A DNA stretch of 33,653 nt, from NCBI GenBank assembly GCA_024277575.1, contig JAJRUX010000111.1, positions 1-33,653 of the forward strand, given 5' to 3'. Made by a program: the position numbers and the translations under genes. The stretch is from Gammaproteobacteria bacterium (GTDB taxonomy: Bacteria; Pseudomonadota; Gammaproteobacteria; Thiohalospirales; Thiohalospiraceae). Positions within the stretch are counted from its first letter, which is position 1. Each line of letters begins with the position of its first letter. Below are positions 8,846 to 17,714 of the stretch, piece after piece. The notes under the pieces were generated by a model. The model was not told the DNA's origin, did no database searches, and saw nothing but the letters and a program-made list of their open reading frames with translations.

Positions 8846-9946
8846 ATGCATAGTGTTGATCGGCAGTTTATGCAGCAGGCCTTGCGGCTTGCGGAGAAGG
8901 GGCTTTACTCCACCGATCCGAATCCGCGAGTTGGCTGCGTTGTGGTCAAGGGGGGGAGCGTTGTCGGTGAGGGATGGCACCATCGGGCGGGTGAGCCTCA
9001 TGCCGAGATCAATGCGCTGCATCAGGCTGGCGGCCATGCGCGGGGAGCGACGGTGTATGTCACGCTGGAACCCTGCTGTCACTACGGCAGAACCCCTCCC
9101 TGCAGCAAGACACTTGTGGAGGCCGGGGTGGAGCGGGTGGTCGTGGCGATGACAGATCCCAACCCCAGGGTGGCCGGGCAGGGGCTACGGGAGTTGCGCA
9201 GTGCCGGTATTCTGGTTGAGTCCGGCGTACTGCAGGAACAGGCTGAGCGGTTGAATCCGGGGTTTGTCAGCCGCATGTCCCGCAACCGTCCCTGGGTACG
9301 CTGCAAGCTGGCCATGAGTCTCGACGGGCGGACGGCAATGGCATCGGGGGAGAGTAAATGGATCACCTCCGGCGAGGCGCGTGCGGATGTGCACAGGCTG
9401 CGCGCCCGCAGTTCCGCCATTGTTACCGGCATCGGTACCGTGATGGCCGATGATCCTTCACTCAATGTGCGGCTGCCGGAGCCGGGTGACAGCCCGCGCC
9501 AGCCGCTGCGGGTGGTGCTGGATCGGGCGTTGAGAATCTCACCGGCGGCGCGTCTGTTCTCCCTGCCGGGGGATGTTGTCATTTTTACCGCGGAGGTGCC
9601 ACAACAGCGCATTGATGTTATTACCGATCTCGGTGCCGAGGTTATCCCGGTGCCGTTGGGTGATAATGGACTCGACCTGATGGCAGTGATGCGGCAGCTT
9701 GCGCAACGGGAGGTAAACGAGGTGATGCTGGAGGCTGGCGCAACATTGAGTGGCACCATGCTGCAGGCCGGGCTGATTGATGAACTGGTAATCTATCTTG
9801 CTCCCCACCTGATGGGTGATGCGGCCAGGGGATTGTTCCATCTGCCGGGGCTGGAGAGGATGGAGCAGCGCATCGAGCTGGATATTCAGGAGATATGTGC
9901 TGTGGGCAAGGATTGGCGTATCGGCGCGAGGGTTCTGGGCAATTAA
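8846..9946 (+). CDS. ribD: Bifunctional diaminohydroxyphosphoribosylaminopyrimidine deaminase/5-amino-6-(5-phosphoribosylamino)uracil reductase
   Basis: MQQALRLAEKGLYSTDPNPRVGCVVV, HAEINAL, PCCHYGRTPPCSKTLVEAG. ATG at 8846 preferred over the ORF-track start at 8795. Confidence 0.96.
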   Translation: MHSVDRQFMQQALRLAEKGLYSTDPNPRVGCVVVKGGSVVGEGWHHRAGEPHAEINALHQAGGHARGATVYVTLEPCCHYGRTPPCSKTLVEAGVERVVVAMTDPNPRVAGQGLRELRSAGILVESGVLQEQAERLNPGFVSRMSRNRPWVRCKLAMSLDGRTAMASGESKWITSGEARADVHRLRARSSAIVTGIGTVMADDPSLNVRLPEPGDSPRQPLRVVLDRALRISPAARLFSLPGDVVIFTAEVPQQRIDVITDLGAEVIPVPLGDNGLDLMAVMRQLAQREVNEVMLEAGATLSGTMLQAGLIDELVIYLAPHLMGDAARGLFHLPGLERMEQRIELDIQEICAVGKDWRIGARVLGN

Positions 9947-9973
9947 ACAAGTTTAACTTTGGTTTATAACATT

Positions 9974-10642
9974 ATGTTTTCAGGTATTATTGAGGCGGTT
10001 GGCAGTGTGGTTTCGCGAGAGTCCAAAGGGGCTGATGTCCGCCTTCGCGTTGATACCGCCGGGCTGGATCTTGCGGATGTAGTGCCAGGTGACAGTATCG
10101 CGGTCAATGGTGTCTGTCTTACGGTCACTACATTGTTGAGTGATGGTTTCTGGGCGGATGTGTCCGGTGAGACACTGGCGCGCACCGTGCTGGGGGAGAC
10201 CCGGGTTGGTTCTGCGCTCAACCTGGAAAAGGCGCTTACTCTCTCAACGCGTCTGGGGGGCCATCTTGTGACCGGTCATGTGGACGGTGTGGGGGAAGTG
10301 GTGCAGCGAACGGAACAGGGCCGCTCGGTGAAGTTTCGTATTCGGGCACCGGAAGGGTTGGCGAAATATATCGCGGAGAAAGGCTCTGTTTGTGTTGATG
10401 GTGTCAGTTTGACAGTCAACGGCGTACAGGGAGCGGAGTTCGAGCTGAACATCGTTCCACACACCTTGCAGCAGACCACAATGAATGGGTACCGGCCGGG
10501 GTGGCGGGTCAACCTGGAGGTTGATATAATCGCCCGTTATCTTGAACGGCTGCTGTTGGGTGAGAGGGCCGCTCAACCGGAAAACGGGGGGTTGACCGTG
10601 GGGGCGTTACTGGCAGCCGGCATGGGCAAGAGCGACCTTTAA
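9974..10642 (+). CDS. ribE: Riboflavin synthase alpha chain
   Basis: MFSGIIEAVGSV..., two lumazine-binding repeats (SIAVNGVCLTV / SVCVDGVSLTVNGV). Start at 9974 preferred. Confidence 0.95.
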   Translation: MFSGIIEAVGSVVSRESKGADVRLRVDTAGLDLADVVPGDSIAVNGVCLTVTTLLSDGFWADVSGETLARTVLGETRVGSALNLEKALTLSTRLGGHLVTGHVDGVGEVVQRTEQGRSVKFRIRAPEGLAKYIAEKGSVCVDGVSLTVNGVQGAEFELNIVPHTLQQTTMNGYRPGWRVNLEVDIIARYLERLLLGERAAQPENGGLTVGALLAAGMGKSDL

Positions 10643-10649
10643 AAAACAG

Positions 10650-11774
10650 ATGCAACTGAATAGCACAGAAGAGATTATTGAAGATATTCGTCAGGGGCGG
10701 ATGGTCATCATCATGGATGATGAGGCGCGTGAAAACGAGGGCGATCTGCTCATGGCGGCGACCTGGGCCAGGCCGGAGGATATCAACTTCATGGCCCGTT
10801 ACGGGCGTGGGCTGATCTGCCTGACACTCACACCCGCACGTTGCAAGCAGCTGGATCTGCCATTGATGGTGCGCGACAACAATGAAAAACATGGCACGAA
10901 TTTCACCCTGTCAATCGAAGCGGCACAAGGGGTGACAACCGGAATCTCCGCGGCCGATCGCGCAATGACCGTACGCGTAGCCGTGGCCCCCGACGCAAGG
11001 CCGGAGGATCTGGTGCGTCCCGGCCATATCTTCCCACTGATGGCACAGCCGGGAGGAGTATTGACCCGCGCTGGCCACACCGAGGCGGGGTGTGATCTCG
11101 CACGTCTGGCAGGCTTTGAGCCCGCCGCTGTAATCGTGGAGGTTCTCAATGAAGATGGCAGTATGGCGCGCCGTCCGGATCTGGAAAAATTTGCTGCCGA
11201 GCACCAGCTCAAGATCGGTACCATCGCTGATCTGATTAAATACCGCCTGGAAAACGAAAACTCCATCAACCGGGTTGCCGAATGTAGAATGCCGACCGCA
11301 TACGGTGATTTCAACCTGAAGGTGTACCAGGACGAGATCGATGACCGCCTGCATGTAGCGCTGGTCAAGGGTGATATTGACAGTGACAAACCCGTTCTGG
11401 TTCGTGTACATATGCAGGACAGTTTATGTGATGTATTTGAAAGCAAGCGCAGCACCAGCAGCTGGTCGCTGGGGGAGGCGTTGCGCTATATCGACAGGGA
11501 AGGGCGGGGCATTGTGGTTATTTTACGCCAGCCAGAGCCGGAAAGTGATATGTTACGGCGTATCAGAAATTACCAGCTGGAGGATGAGGGAGTGACCCTG
11601 CCCGGGAAGCCCACGGGTGGCGAGCTGCGCACCTACGGTATCGGAGCACAGATTCTTCTGAATCTCGGAGTGCGCAAGATGCGGGTAATGAGCGCGCCAA
11701 AACATCTGCACGCCTTGTCAGGTTTTGGTCTTGAGGTGGTGGAATATATACAGGATAGCGGGGAACAGGAATGA
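10650..11774 (+). CDS. ribB: 3,4-dihydroxy-2-butanone-4-phosphate synthase with degenerate GTP cyclohydrolase II-like C-terminal domain
   Basis: Intact DHBPS motifs ([37 protein letters not shown]). C-terminal RibA-like region lacks the zinc Cys cluster. Confidence 0.94.
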   Translation: MQLNSTEEIIEDIRQGRMVIIMDDEARENEGDLLMAATWARPEDINFMARYGRGLICLTLTPARCKQLDLPLMVRDNNEKHGTNFTLSIEAAQGVTTGISAADRAMTVRVAVAPDARPEDLVRPGHIFPLMAQPGGVLTRAGHTEAGCDLARLAGFEPAAVIVEVLNEDGSMARRPDLEKFAAEHQLKIGTIADLIKYRLENENSINRVAECRMPTAYGDFNLKVYQDEIDDRLHVALVKGDIDSDKPVLVRVHMQDSLCDVFESKRSTSSWSLGEALRYIDREGRGIVVILRQPEPESDMLRRIRNYQLEDEGVTLPGKPTGGELRTYGIGAQILLNLGVRKMRVMSAPKHLHALSGFGLEVVEYIQDSGEQE

Positions 11775-12241
11775 GCATAAATACAGTGGAAGGGGATCTG
11801 GTCGTCGATGATGCCCGTTTTGGTCTGGTGGTGAGCCGTTTCAACAGCTTCATTGTGGACAGCCTGCAAAGCGGCGCCATCGATTGTCTGTTGCGCCACG
11901 GCGCCAGAGAGAGTGATATCGAGGTGGTGAAGGTGCCGGGAGCCCATGAGATACCGCTGCTCGTTCAGCGAATGGCTGCCAGCGAAAAGTACGATGCCAT
12001 CATTGCCCTGGGGGCGGTGATTCGTGGCGCCACGCCGCATTTTGACTATGTGGCTGGCGAGTGCGCCAAGGGGTTGGCCGCCGTCAGCCAGCAGTACAGC
12101 CTGCCGGTGGCGTTCGGCGTGCTTACCGTGGATACCATCGAACAGGCAGTTGAGCGCGCCGGAACCAAGGCTGGTAACAAGGGAGGTGACGCTGCCCTGT
12201 CTGCCATCGAGATGGTCAATCTGTTGAGACAACTGGATTAG
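11771..12241 (+). CDS. ribH: 6,7-dimethyl-8-ribityllumazine synthase
   Basis: [22 protein letters not shown]...[12 protein letters not shown]...[17 protein letters not shown]; overlaps the previous stop by ATGA. Confidence 0.96.
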   Translation: MSINTVEGDLVVDDARFGLVVSRFNSFIVDSLQSGAIDCLLRHGARESDIEVVKVPGAHEIPLLVQRMAASEKYDAIIALGAVIRGATPHFDYVAGECAKGLAAVSQQYSLPVAFGVLTVDTIEQAVERAGTKAGNKGGDAALSAIEMVNLLRQLD

Positions 12242-12269
12242 ACATAATTGAGCTGAATGGTGCGAACAG

Positions 12270-12701
12270 ATGAGTAGCAAACGAAGCAGGGCTCGCAGTC
12301 GTGCCGTTCAGGCCATCTATCAGTGGCAGATGACCGGTCAGGATATTGGCGATATAAGTAATCATTTCGTTGCTGAACACCCCATGATGCGCGTGGACGT
12401 GACCTATTTCCAGGAGCTGGTTCACGGGGTTGTGGATAAGGTCTATGCGCTGGATGACGAGATTGTTCCCTTCCTGGATCGGGAGCTGCAGGCGGTAGAT
12501 CCCGTTGAGCGCGCTATTCTACGTCTCGGTACCTACGAACTGGCGCAGCGTCTTGATATTCCCTATCGAGTGATAATCAACGAATCAGTGGAACTGGCCA
12601 AATCTTTTGGCGGTGAGGCCGGGCACAAGTATGTCAACAGCATCCTGGATAAGGTGGCGCTCAAACTGCGCAATACGGAAGTGGCGGCTGCACGGCGCTG
12701 A
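12270..12701 (+). CDS. nusB: Transcription antitermination factor NusB
   Basis: SSKRSRARSRAVQAIYQWQMTG...ERAILRLGTYEL...VIINESVELAKSFGGEAGHKYVNSILDKVA. Confidence 0.97.
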   Translation: MSSKRSRARSRAVQAIYQWQMTGQDIGDISNHFVAEHPMMRVDVTYFQELVHGVVDKVYALDDEIVPFLDRELQAVDPVERAILRLGTYELAQRLDIPYRVIINESVELAKSFGGEAGHKYVNSILDKVALKLRNTEVAAARR

Positions 12702-12721
12702 TTTCGTTGTATTGGGAGCGC

Positions 12722-12781
12722 AGTGAAAGAGCGGTTTGAATAACCGTTCGTTTTGAAGCCAGTTACGTCCACTCTTTCACT
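12722..12781. repeat. Inverted repeat/hairpin between nusB and the convergent beta-helix gene
   Basis: agtgaaagag (12722-12731) and ctctttcact (12772-12781), a perfect 10-bp inverted repeat with an inner cggtt/aaccg. Confidence 0.55.
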
Positions 12782-12834
12782 ACGCCGAAGCCATCCTCCT
12801 CTCTTTGACCTGAACCCACGGATTCAGATTTGAG

Positions 12835-14865
12835 TTAACGTAACTCCTGTGCTCCTGGAATGCTTGTGACAGTGCGGGGTTTTCTGTCCAGATGCTGCAC
12901 ATACTGCTCCGTGACGGGATGGCTGCTGCCTACCGACTGCGGCAGAGGTTGCCCCTGGTTGCGGATGGTTGGAATATCTCTGGGGGCAAGTGTTTTGGTA
13001 TCCACAGGCGTTGGTGCACCAGATGTGTCAATCAGATTTCCGGCTCCATTGACGGTTGGCTGTTCGTTTATGTAGGGATAACACTCGGCCTGGGTCTCGG
13101 GGTTTTGCCAGCTGTCTGTAATCCAGTTGATGCCCAGGTTGATGGTGCCACTATCACGACCGAGGCAGAAATGACTGGGTTCAGCGCCAGGTGTTTCACT
13201 GCTGTGATAGATGATGTTGTTGAATACTTCGATAGTCTCCTCTGCCGGGGTGCCGGTGTTCTCGTCGTACAGGTACATATCGAACAGTCTGATCCGCCAA
13301 CTGTCATTCAGATCATTGAGAATGGAGATGGTGTTGTTGTAAAAGTAGAGTGTTCCCTTGCGCGCATATTCCGGATCATTGTCATAACCATAGTGGATCA
13401 GGTTTGATGCACTGGTTTTGCTACCGATATGCCTGATGAAGTTTCCATAAACATAGGTTTTACGGTACCTGGCTTCAGCCGCCTTTACTTTCTGCAGTCG
13501 ATCCGGGTTGATGGCTTCTCCATTTGCTGATGCCCAGTCCCGATAGGCCTGCTCGATATACCAGGGACCCGCATCTTCAACCTCAACCAGATCCAGTACG
13601 CGTGAGCTGCCACTATCAAACCAGTTGTAGCGGATCACCGATCCTGCCACCCGTTCCTTCAACGTTGCGCCATTGGCGCCGGGAGTGTTTGGTCCAAAGT
13701 GGTTGTACTGGTATGTTGCGCCGATTGCCTGGATATACATACTGTGTTCACGATAGCTGCCGGACTGCCCGTTGTCGTGCAGATAGTTTCCTTCGATAAG
13801 AATGTTCCGGGTCAGGCTGGCCTCGTTGTACTCCTGTGACATGGTAAAGATACCGTTTCCGCACTGTTCAATCTCGTTGTTTCTGATTACTACATTATCG
13901 GCAGCCTGTACCCGGATACAGGCTGCACCGTTACCATATGACAGATTGCTCCCCGCCGTATTGGTAAAGCGATATCCATTTCGTGCGCGTTGCAGATGTA
14001 GTCCCTCGATCACAATGTTGGAGGGCTTGAAATCATAATCATTGTCCCAAATGATAATCAGCCCATAAATCTGCATTTCGAGCCAACTGCCGAAAGTGGT
14101 TTTGAGATTTGCCGGGGTGGTGGCATTTTCACCGCTGATGATCGGGCGCTCCCCGTTCGTATTTGGCACGCCACAGATTCGGATCGGCTGCTGCTCCGAG
14201 CCACTTGTGCTGATCAGGATTTTTTCCCGGTAAGGTGTGTCGCGCCAGAAAATGCGAACGGTGTCTCCGGCTCCCAGCGATGGCCAGGGAACATCGGCAA
14301 GATTGGTATAGGGCTGGCCGGGCCCCACGGGATAGTCGTTTCCGGTACCGGCGTGAATACAGGCGCCATCTGAAGCAGCAAAAACATCATCATTCAGGAT
14401 AGAACCGAATGCTGTCGCCGTTTCCAGTGTTGCGTTAGCAGGGTTACTTAGCGTCAGCTTCAGGGTTTCATCACTTTCAACATTCGTGTCGCCCATAATG
14501 GCGACATCCACTGTGGTTGAGGTGCTGCCACTGGGGATATGTGCTGTGCCACGGGTGGTTTTGTAATCGCTTCCTGCCGATGCGGTACTGTCCTCGGTAG
14601 CAAAATCAACGCTGATGTCACGACTGGAGGAGGAGTTCAGGCTGATGGTAAAGGTGAGTTTTTTTGTTCCGTTATCACCCTCACTGATGGATGTTGCGGA
14701 AACGGTGATTGTGGCCAGTGCGATATTATCCTCCTTGACGGTAGTGTCACTGTCTCCATCGTTCAAGTCTTCGATAGAGCTGGAAGTGCTGGTTTGGCAT
14801 GCTGTCAGCGTAGACACCAGAAGAACGGCGGGAATCATCCGAAACAAGAGCAATTTTACATCCAT
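12835..14865 (-). CDS. Predicted lipoprotein: Calx-beta domain plus right-handed parallel beta-helix (pectate-lyase-fold-like) domain
   Basis: Internal start MDVKLLLFRMIPAVLLVSTLTAC with lipobox LTAC (start coordinate approximate). Calx-beta motif (ISEGDNGTKKLTFTISLNSSSSRDISVDFATEDSTASAGSDY...VESDETLKLTLSNPANATL). Beta-helix turns (NVVIRNNEIEQCGNGIFTMSQEYNEASLTRNILIEGNYLHDNG). Confidence 0.82.
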   Translation of the reverse strand: MDVKLLLFRMIPAVLLVSTLTACQTSTSSSIEDLNDGDSDTTVKEDNIALATITVSATSISEGDNGTKKLTFTISLNSSSSRDISVDFATEDSTASAGSDYKTTRGTAHIPSGSTSTTVDVAIMGDTNVESDETLKLTLSNPANATLETATAFGSILNDDVFAASDGACIHAGTGNDYPVGPGQPYTNLADVPWPSLGAGDTVRIFWRDTPYREKILISTSGSEQQPIRICGVPNTNGERPIISGENATTPANLKTTFGSWLEMQIYGLIIIWDNDYDFKPSNIVIEGLHLQRARNGYRFTNTAGSNLSYGNGAACIRVQAADNVVIRNNEIEQCGNGIFTMSQEYNEASLTRNILIEGNYLHDNGQSGSYREHSMYIQAIGATYQYNHFGPNTPGANGATLKERVAGSVIRYNWFDSGSSRVLDLVEVEDAGPWYIEQAYRDWASANGEAINPDRLQKVKAAEARYRKTYVYGNFIRHIGSKTSASNLIHYGYDNDPEYARKGTLYFYNNTISILNDLNDSWRIRLFDMYLYDENTGTPAEETIEVFNNIIYHSSETPGAEPSHFCLGRDSGTINLGINWITDSWQNPETQAECYPYINEQPTVNGAGNLIDTSGAPTPVDTKTLAPRDIPTIRNQGQPLPQSVGSSHPVTEQYVQHLDRKPRTVTSIPGAQELR

Positions 14866-15112
14866 GTTATTCACCTGAGAAGAAATTAACAGAAACTGAT
14901 TTTTAAGTGGCGACTGTACAGGCAGCAGCAGCATCTATTCCGTGAAGGAGTTCTCAATACTGGAATTAAGTGCTTTGACAGAAGGGGGTTAAGGAATATC
15001 AACTTGTTGAAACAACGTGTTTTTTGCTCGGATTTGTTCTTCTGTGTGGCCTTGTGATACCAGAACCATCTGAAATGGAACAGCGGGATGATACAGAAAA
15101 TGACTGCTCAGA

Positions 15113-15138
15113 AGAAAAAAGGTGGGGCAGGCCCACCT
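15113..15138 (-). terminator. Rho-independent terminator downstream of the second beta-helix gene
   Basis: Minus strand aggtgggcctgccccaccttttttc: GC-rich stem followed by a T-run. Confidence 0.75.
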
Positions 15139-15181
15139 GTTTGCATGCCGCCGATATTACCCCAATCAGCCGTTGGTTACG

Positions 15182-17155
15182 TCAGGGCAACTCTACGGCA
15201 CCAAGATTATTCGTTGATGGACGGAGTTCCGGCGTTTGATGTCGTACATACTGATATTTTACCGGATGGCTGTTGTTGACCGCCCCTGGCAGGGGCTGGC
15301 TGTGATTGCGAATGGTCGGGATATCATTGGGGGCGAGCGTCTTGATATCGATAGGCGCGGCTGCCTTTGCGGTGTCGACCAGATTTTGTGCTCCGTTAAA
15401 GACAGGCTTGGTATCATAAGGGTAACATTCGGAGAAGGTATCTGCGCTGTTCCAGCTGGATGTAATCCAGTTGACACCCAGGTTGATGGTGCCGCTCTCC
15501 CTGCCGATACAAAGATAACTGGGGGTTGCCTTTGGCGTTTCACTGACAAGATAGATGATGTTGTTGAACGCCTCGATTGTTTCCTCTCCCGGAGTGCCTT
15601 TGCTTTCGTTATAGAGAGAGACATCAAATATGCGAACTCGCCATTGGTCGTCCCGATCATGCCGTATCATCAGCGTATTGTTATAGGAGTAGAGTGTCCC
15701 TTTTCGCGCCAGCTCCGGGTCATTGTCATAACCATAGTGAATCAGGTTTGAGCCGGCTTCACTACCGATATTCAAAAATTGATTGCCATAAACGTAGGTC
15801 TTTCGGTAACGGGCCTCTGTAGCCCTAACATCTGCCAACCGGTCGGGATCAGGCGCCGAACCTTCCAGGCTGTTCAGATAGGCCTTTTCAACAAACCAGG
15901 GGGCGCTGTCTTCCACTTCGACCAAGTCGACTGTTCGGGAGCCGCCCTCGAACCAGTTGTAGCGGATGACGGTTCCGGCGCTACGGTCCTTGAGGTTTGT
16001 TCCAATCGACCCTGGAATATTGGGGCCAAAACGGTTGTACTGATAGACTGCTCCGATAGCCTGAATGTAGAGATTGTGCTGTCTGCCACTGCCGGACTGT
16101 CCGTTGTCATGCAGGTAGTTTCCTTCAATGAGAATATTGCGCGTCAGGCTGGCTTCATTATACTCCTGTGACATGGTGAAGATGCCGTTTCCGCACTGTT
16201 CAATCTCGTTATTCCTGATCACCACGTTATCGGCCGCCTGCAGGCGGATGCAGGCAGCACCGTCTCGGTAATTTCTTTTCTCACCACGGGTATTGGTGAA
16301 GCTGTACTCTTTGTGTGCACGTTTCAGATGCAATCCGTCGATGATGATGTTCGCAGGTTTCTCGTCATAGTTGCCGGAAAGAATTATCAGCCCCAAACCC
16401 TGAAAATTATCATGGTCATTGGAGAAATAGTTATCCAGATTTCCCAGCCGTGGCCGTGTCGTTGCATTTTGTCCACTTATTGTCGGACGTTTGCCGTTAC
16501 TACCGGCGACACCGCAGATCCGGATCGGTTGTTGTCTGGTTCCCCGAGTGCTAATCAGAATTTTTTCCCGATAAGGGGTATTTCTCCAGAAGATCCGTAC
16601 CGTGTCGCCTGGTTTGAGGGATGACCAGGGAATCTGGGACAAGCTGGAGTGTTTTTGTCCCGGCCCTACAGGATAGTAAGTCCCCTTGCCGGAGGGAATG
16701 CAGGGTTTGGGACTTCCGGGGGACGGGGTATCGTCATTGTGAATTGTGCCGGTAGCCCTGGCTGTCCCCAGCTTGGCGTTGACAGGATTGGTTAATGTCA
16801 GGTTGATGATTTCATCGCTTTCAACATCGGTATCGCCCGAGACGGCGATGCTTATCGTGGTTGATTTGCTGTTTGCCGGGATGGTTATTCTGTCGGTAAC
16901 GGGGCGATAGTCCTCATTTGCCTTGGCGGTTCCATCGGATGTGGTATCGTCAACATGGATCTCTTTACTGGAGGGGGGGGTTAAGTCAGCGGGAAAAACG
17001 AGGTTTGTTGTGCCGTCATTACCTTCTGTAACCATTGCGCTGGATACATTGATGATGGACAGGTCATTGCGCACAGAATGGTTTCCACAACCAGCCAGCA
17101 GCAGTAAAAATACAGAAATTATGACGATGCGGACAGGATGTGACTTGGCAAACAT
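15182..17155 (-). CDS. Predicted lipoprotein: Calx-beta plus parallel beta-helix, paralog of 12835-14865
   Basis: Start chosen at MFAKSHPVRIVIISVFLLLLAGC (lipobox LAGC). Shares long identical blocks with the upstream paralog, such as NNEIEQCGNGIFTMSQEYNEASLTRNILIEGNYLHDNGQSGS. Confidence 0.84.
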   Translation of the reverse strand: MFAKSHPVRIVIISVFLLLLAGCGNHSVRNDLSIINVSSAMVTEGNDGTTNLVFPADLTPPSSKEIHVDDTTSDGTAKANEDYRPVTDRITIPANSKSTTISIAVSGDTDVESDEIINLTLTNPVNAKLGTARATGTIHNDDTPSPGSPKPCIPSGKGTYYPVGPGQKHSSLSQIPWSSLKPGDTVRIFWRNTPYREKILISTRGTRQQPIRICGVAGSNGKRPTISGQNATTRPRLGNLDNYFSNDHDNFQGLGLIILSGNYDEKPANIIIDGLHLKRAHKEYSFTNTRGEKRNYRDGAACIRLQAADNVVIRNNEIEQCGNGIFTMSQEYNEASLTRNILIEGNYLHDNGQSGSGRQHNLYIQAIGAVYQYNRFGPNIPGSIGTNLKDRSAGTVIRYNWFEGGSRTVDLVEVEDSAPWFVEKAYLNSLEGSAPDPDRLADVRATEARYRKTYVYGNQFLNIGSEAGSNLIHYGYDNDPELARKGTLYSYNNTLMIRHDRDDQWRVRIFDVSLYNESKGTPGEETIEAFNNIIYLVSETPKATPSYLCIGRESGTINLGVNWITSSWNSADTFSECYPYDTKPVFNGAQNLVDTAKAAAPIDIKTLAPNDIPTIRNHSQPLPGAVNNSHPVKYQYVRHQTPELRPSTNNLGAVELP

Positions 17156-17174
17156 GACGTTTTCCTTCTGTCTT

Positions 17175-17461
17175 TTATTAACCCGGCAACAATATAGATC
17201 GTGTTCAGCCGGTGTGTGAGCGCCTGCGGCAAGGCGGCAGAACGCCGCTGTAGCACCCCCTACAGCAAGTTTTGCCAACGCAGTCCGCAGGCGCTCACAC
17301 ACCGGCCTATCCTTTTCTATCATAGAGTTAGGGGCTTCAGGTATGCGCTGGCCCGGCGTTGCAGTACTTGGCAAGGGAATAACCATTGTCTGCGTGTCGC
17401 GCCTTGTTCCGGCCCATGCCTGAAGCCCTGAATACGACATATATTGTTGTCGGGTTAATAA
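17175..17461. mobile_element. MITE-like non-autonomous element, copy 1 (full-length form)
   Basis: TIRs ttattaacccggcaacaatata (17175-17196) and tatattgttgtcgggttaataa (17440-17461), 21/22 matching. Internal perfect 21-bp inverted repeat ccggtgtgtgagcgcctgcgg (17209-17229)/ccgcaggcgctcacacaccgg (17285-17305). Second inverted repeat gggcttcaggtatg (17332-17345)/catgcctgaagccc (17415-17428). Confidence 0.72.
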
Positions 17462-17714
17462 CAACCGGGAACCGGGACAAGGTGGCTCCAGGGGATAGCG
17501 CAACCAGAAAATCAGAAATAATCGCGGATAATTATATAGTAAAGCAGGTGATGTTTCAGAAATGCTTTTCAACAGCCTGTTAAAGTAGTGTGCTCTGTTC
17601 CGAACATTTGCAGACAGCTGAATGTTGAGCTGTTGTTGCATGGGCGCTCCAAGAGCTCTCCTTGAAAGTAAGAAAAAAATGGGGTGTTCGACAAGTGGGT
17701 TTATCTCTACGGTT

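Noticed and set aside
9082-9759. 225-aa minus-strand ORF within ribD
   Set aside because: Antisense to ribD; low-complexity Ser/Arg/Pro composition typical of shadow ORFs.
10799-11455. 218-aa minus-strand ORF within ribB
   Set aside because: Antisense shadow of a conserved gene.
12892-13407. Plus-strand ORFs opposite the beta-helix genes (12892-13407, 15236-15751, 19305-19931)
   Set aside because: They are similar to each other only because they are antisense to paralogous genes; no independent coding support.
17156-17641. N-terminal extension of the 819-aa ORF
   Set aside because: It translates through the TIR element (RPVCERLRTALAKLAVGGATAAFCRLAAGAHTP...). A lipoprotein signal peptide begins at 17155, so this is the better start.
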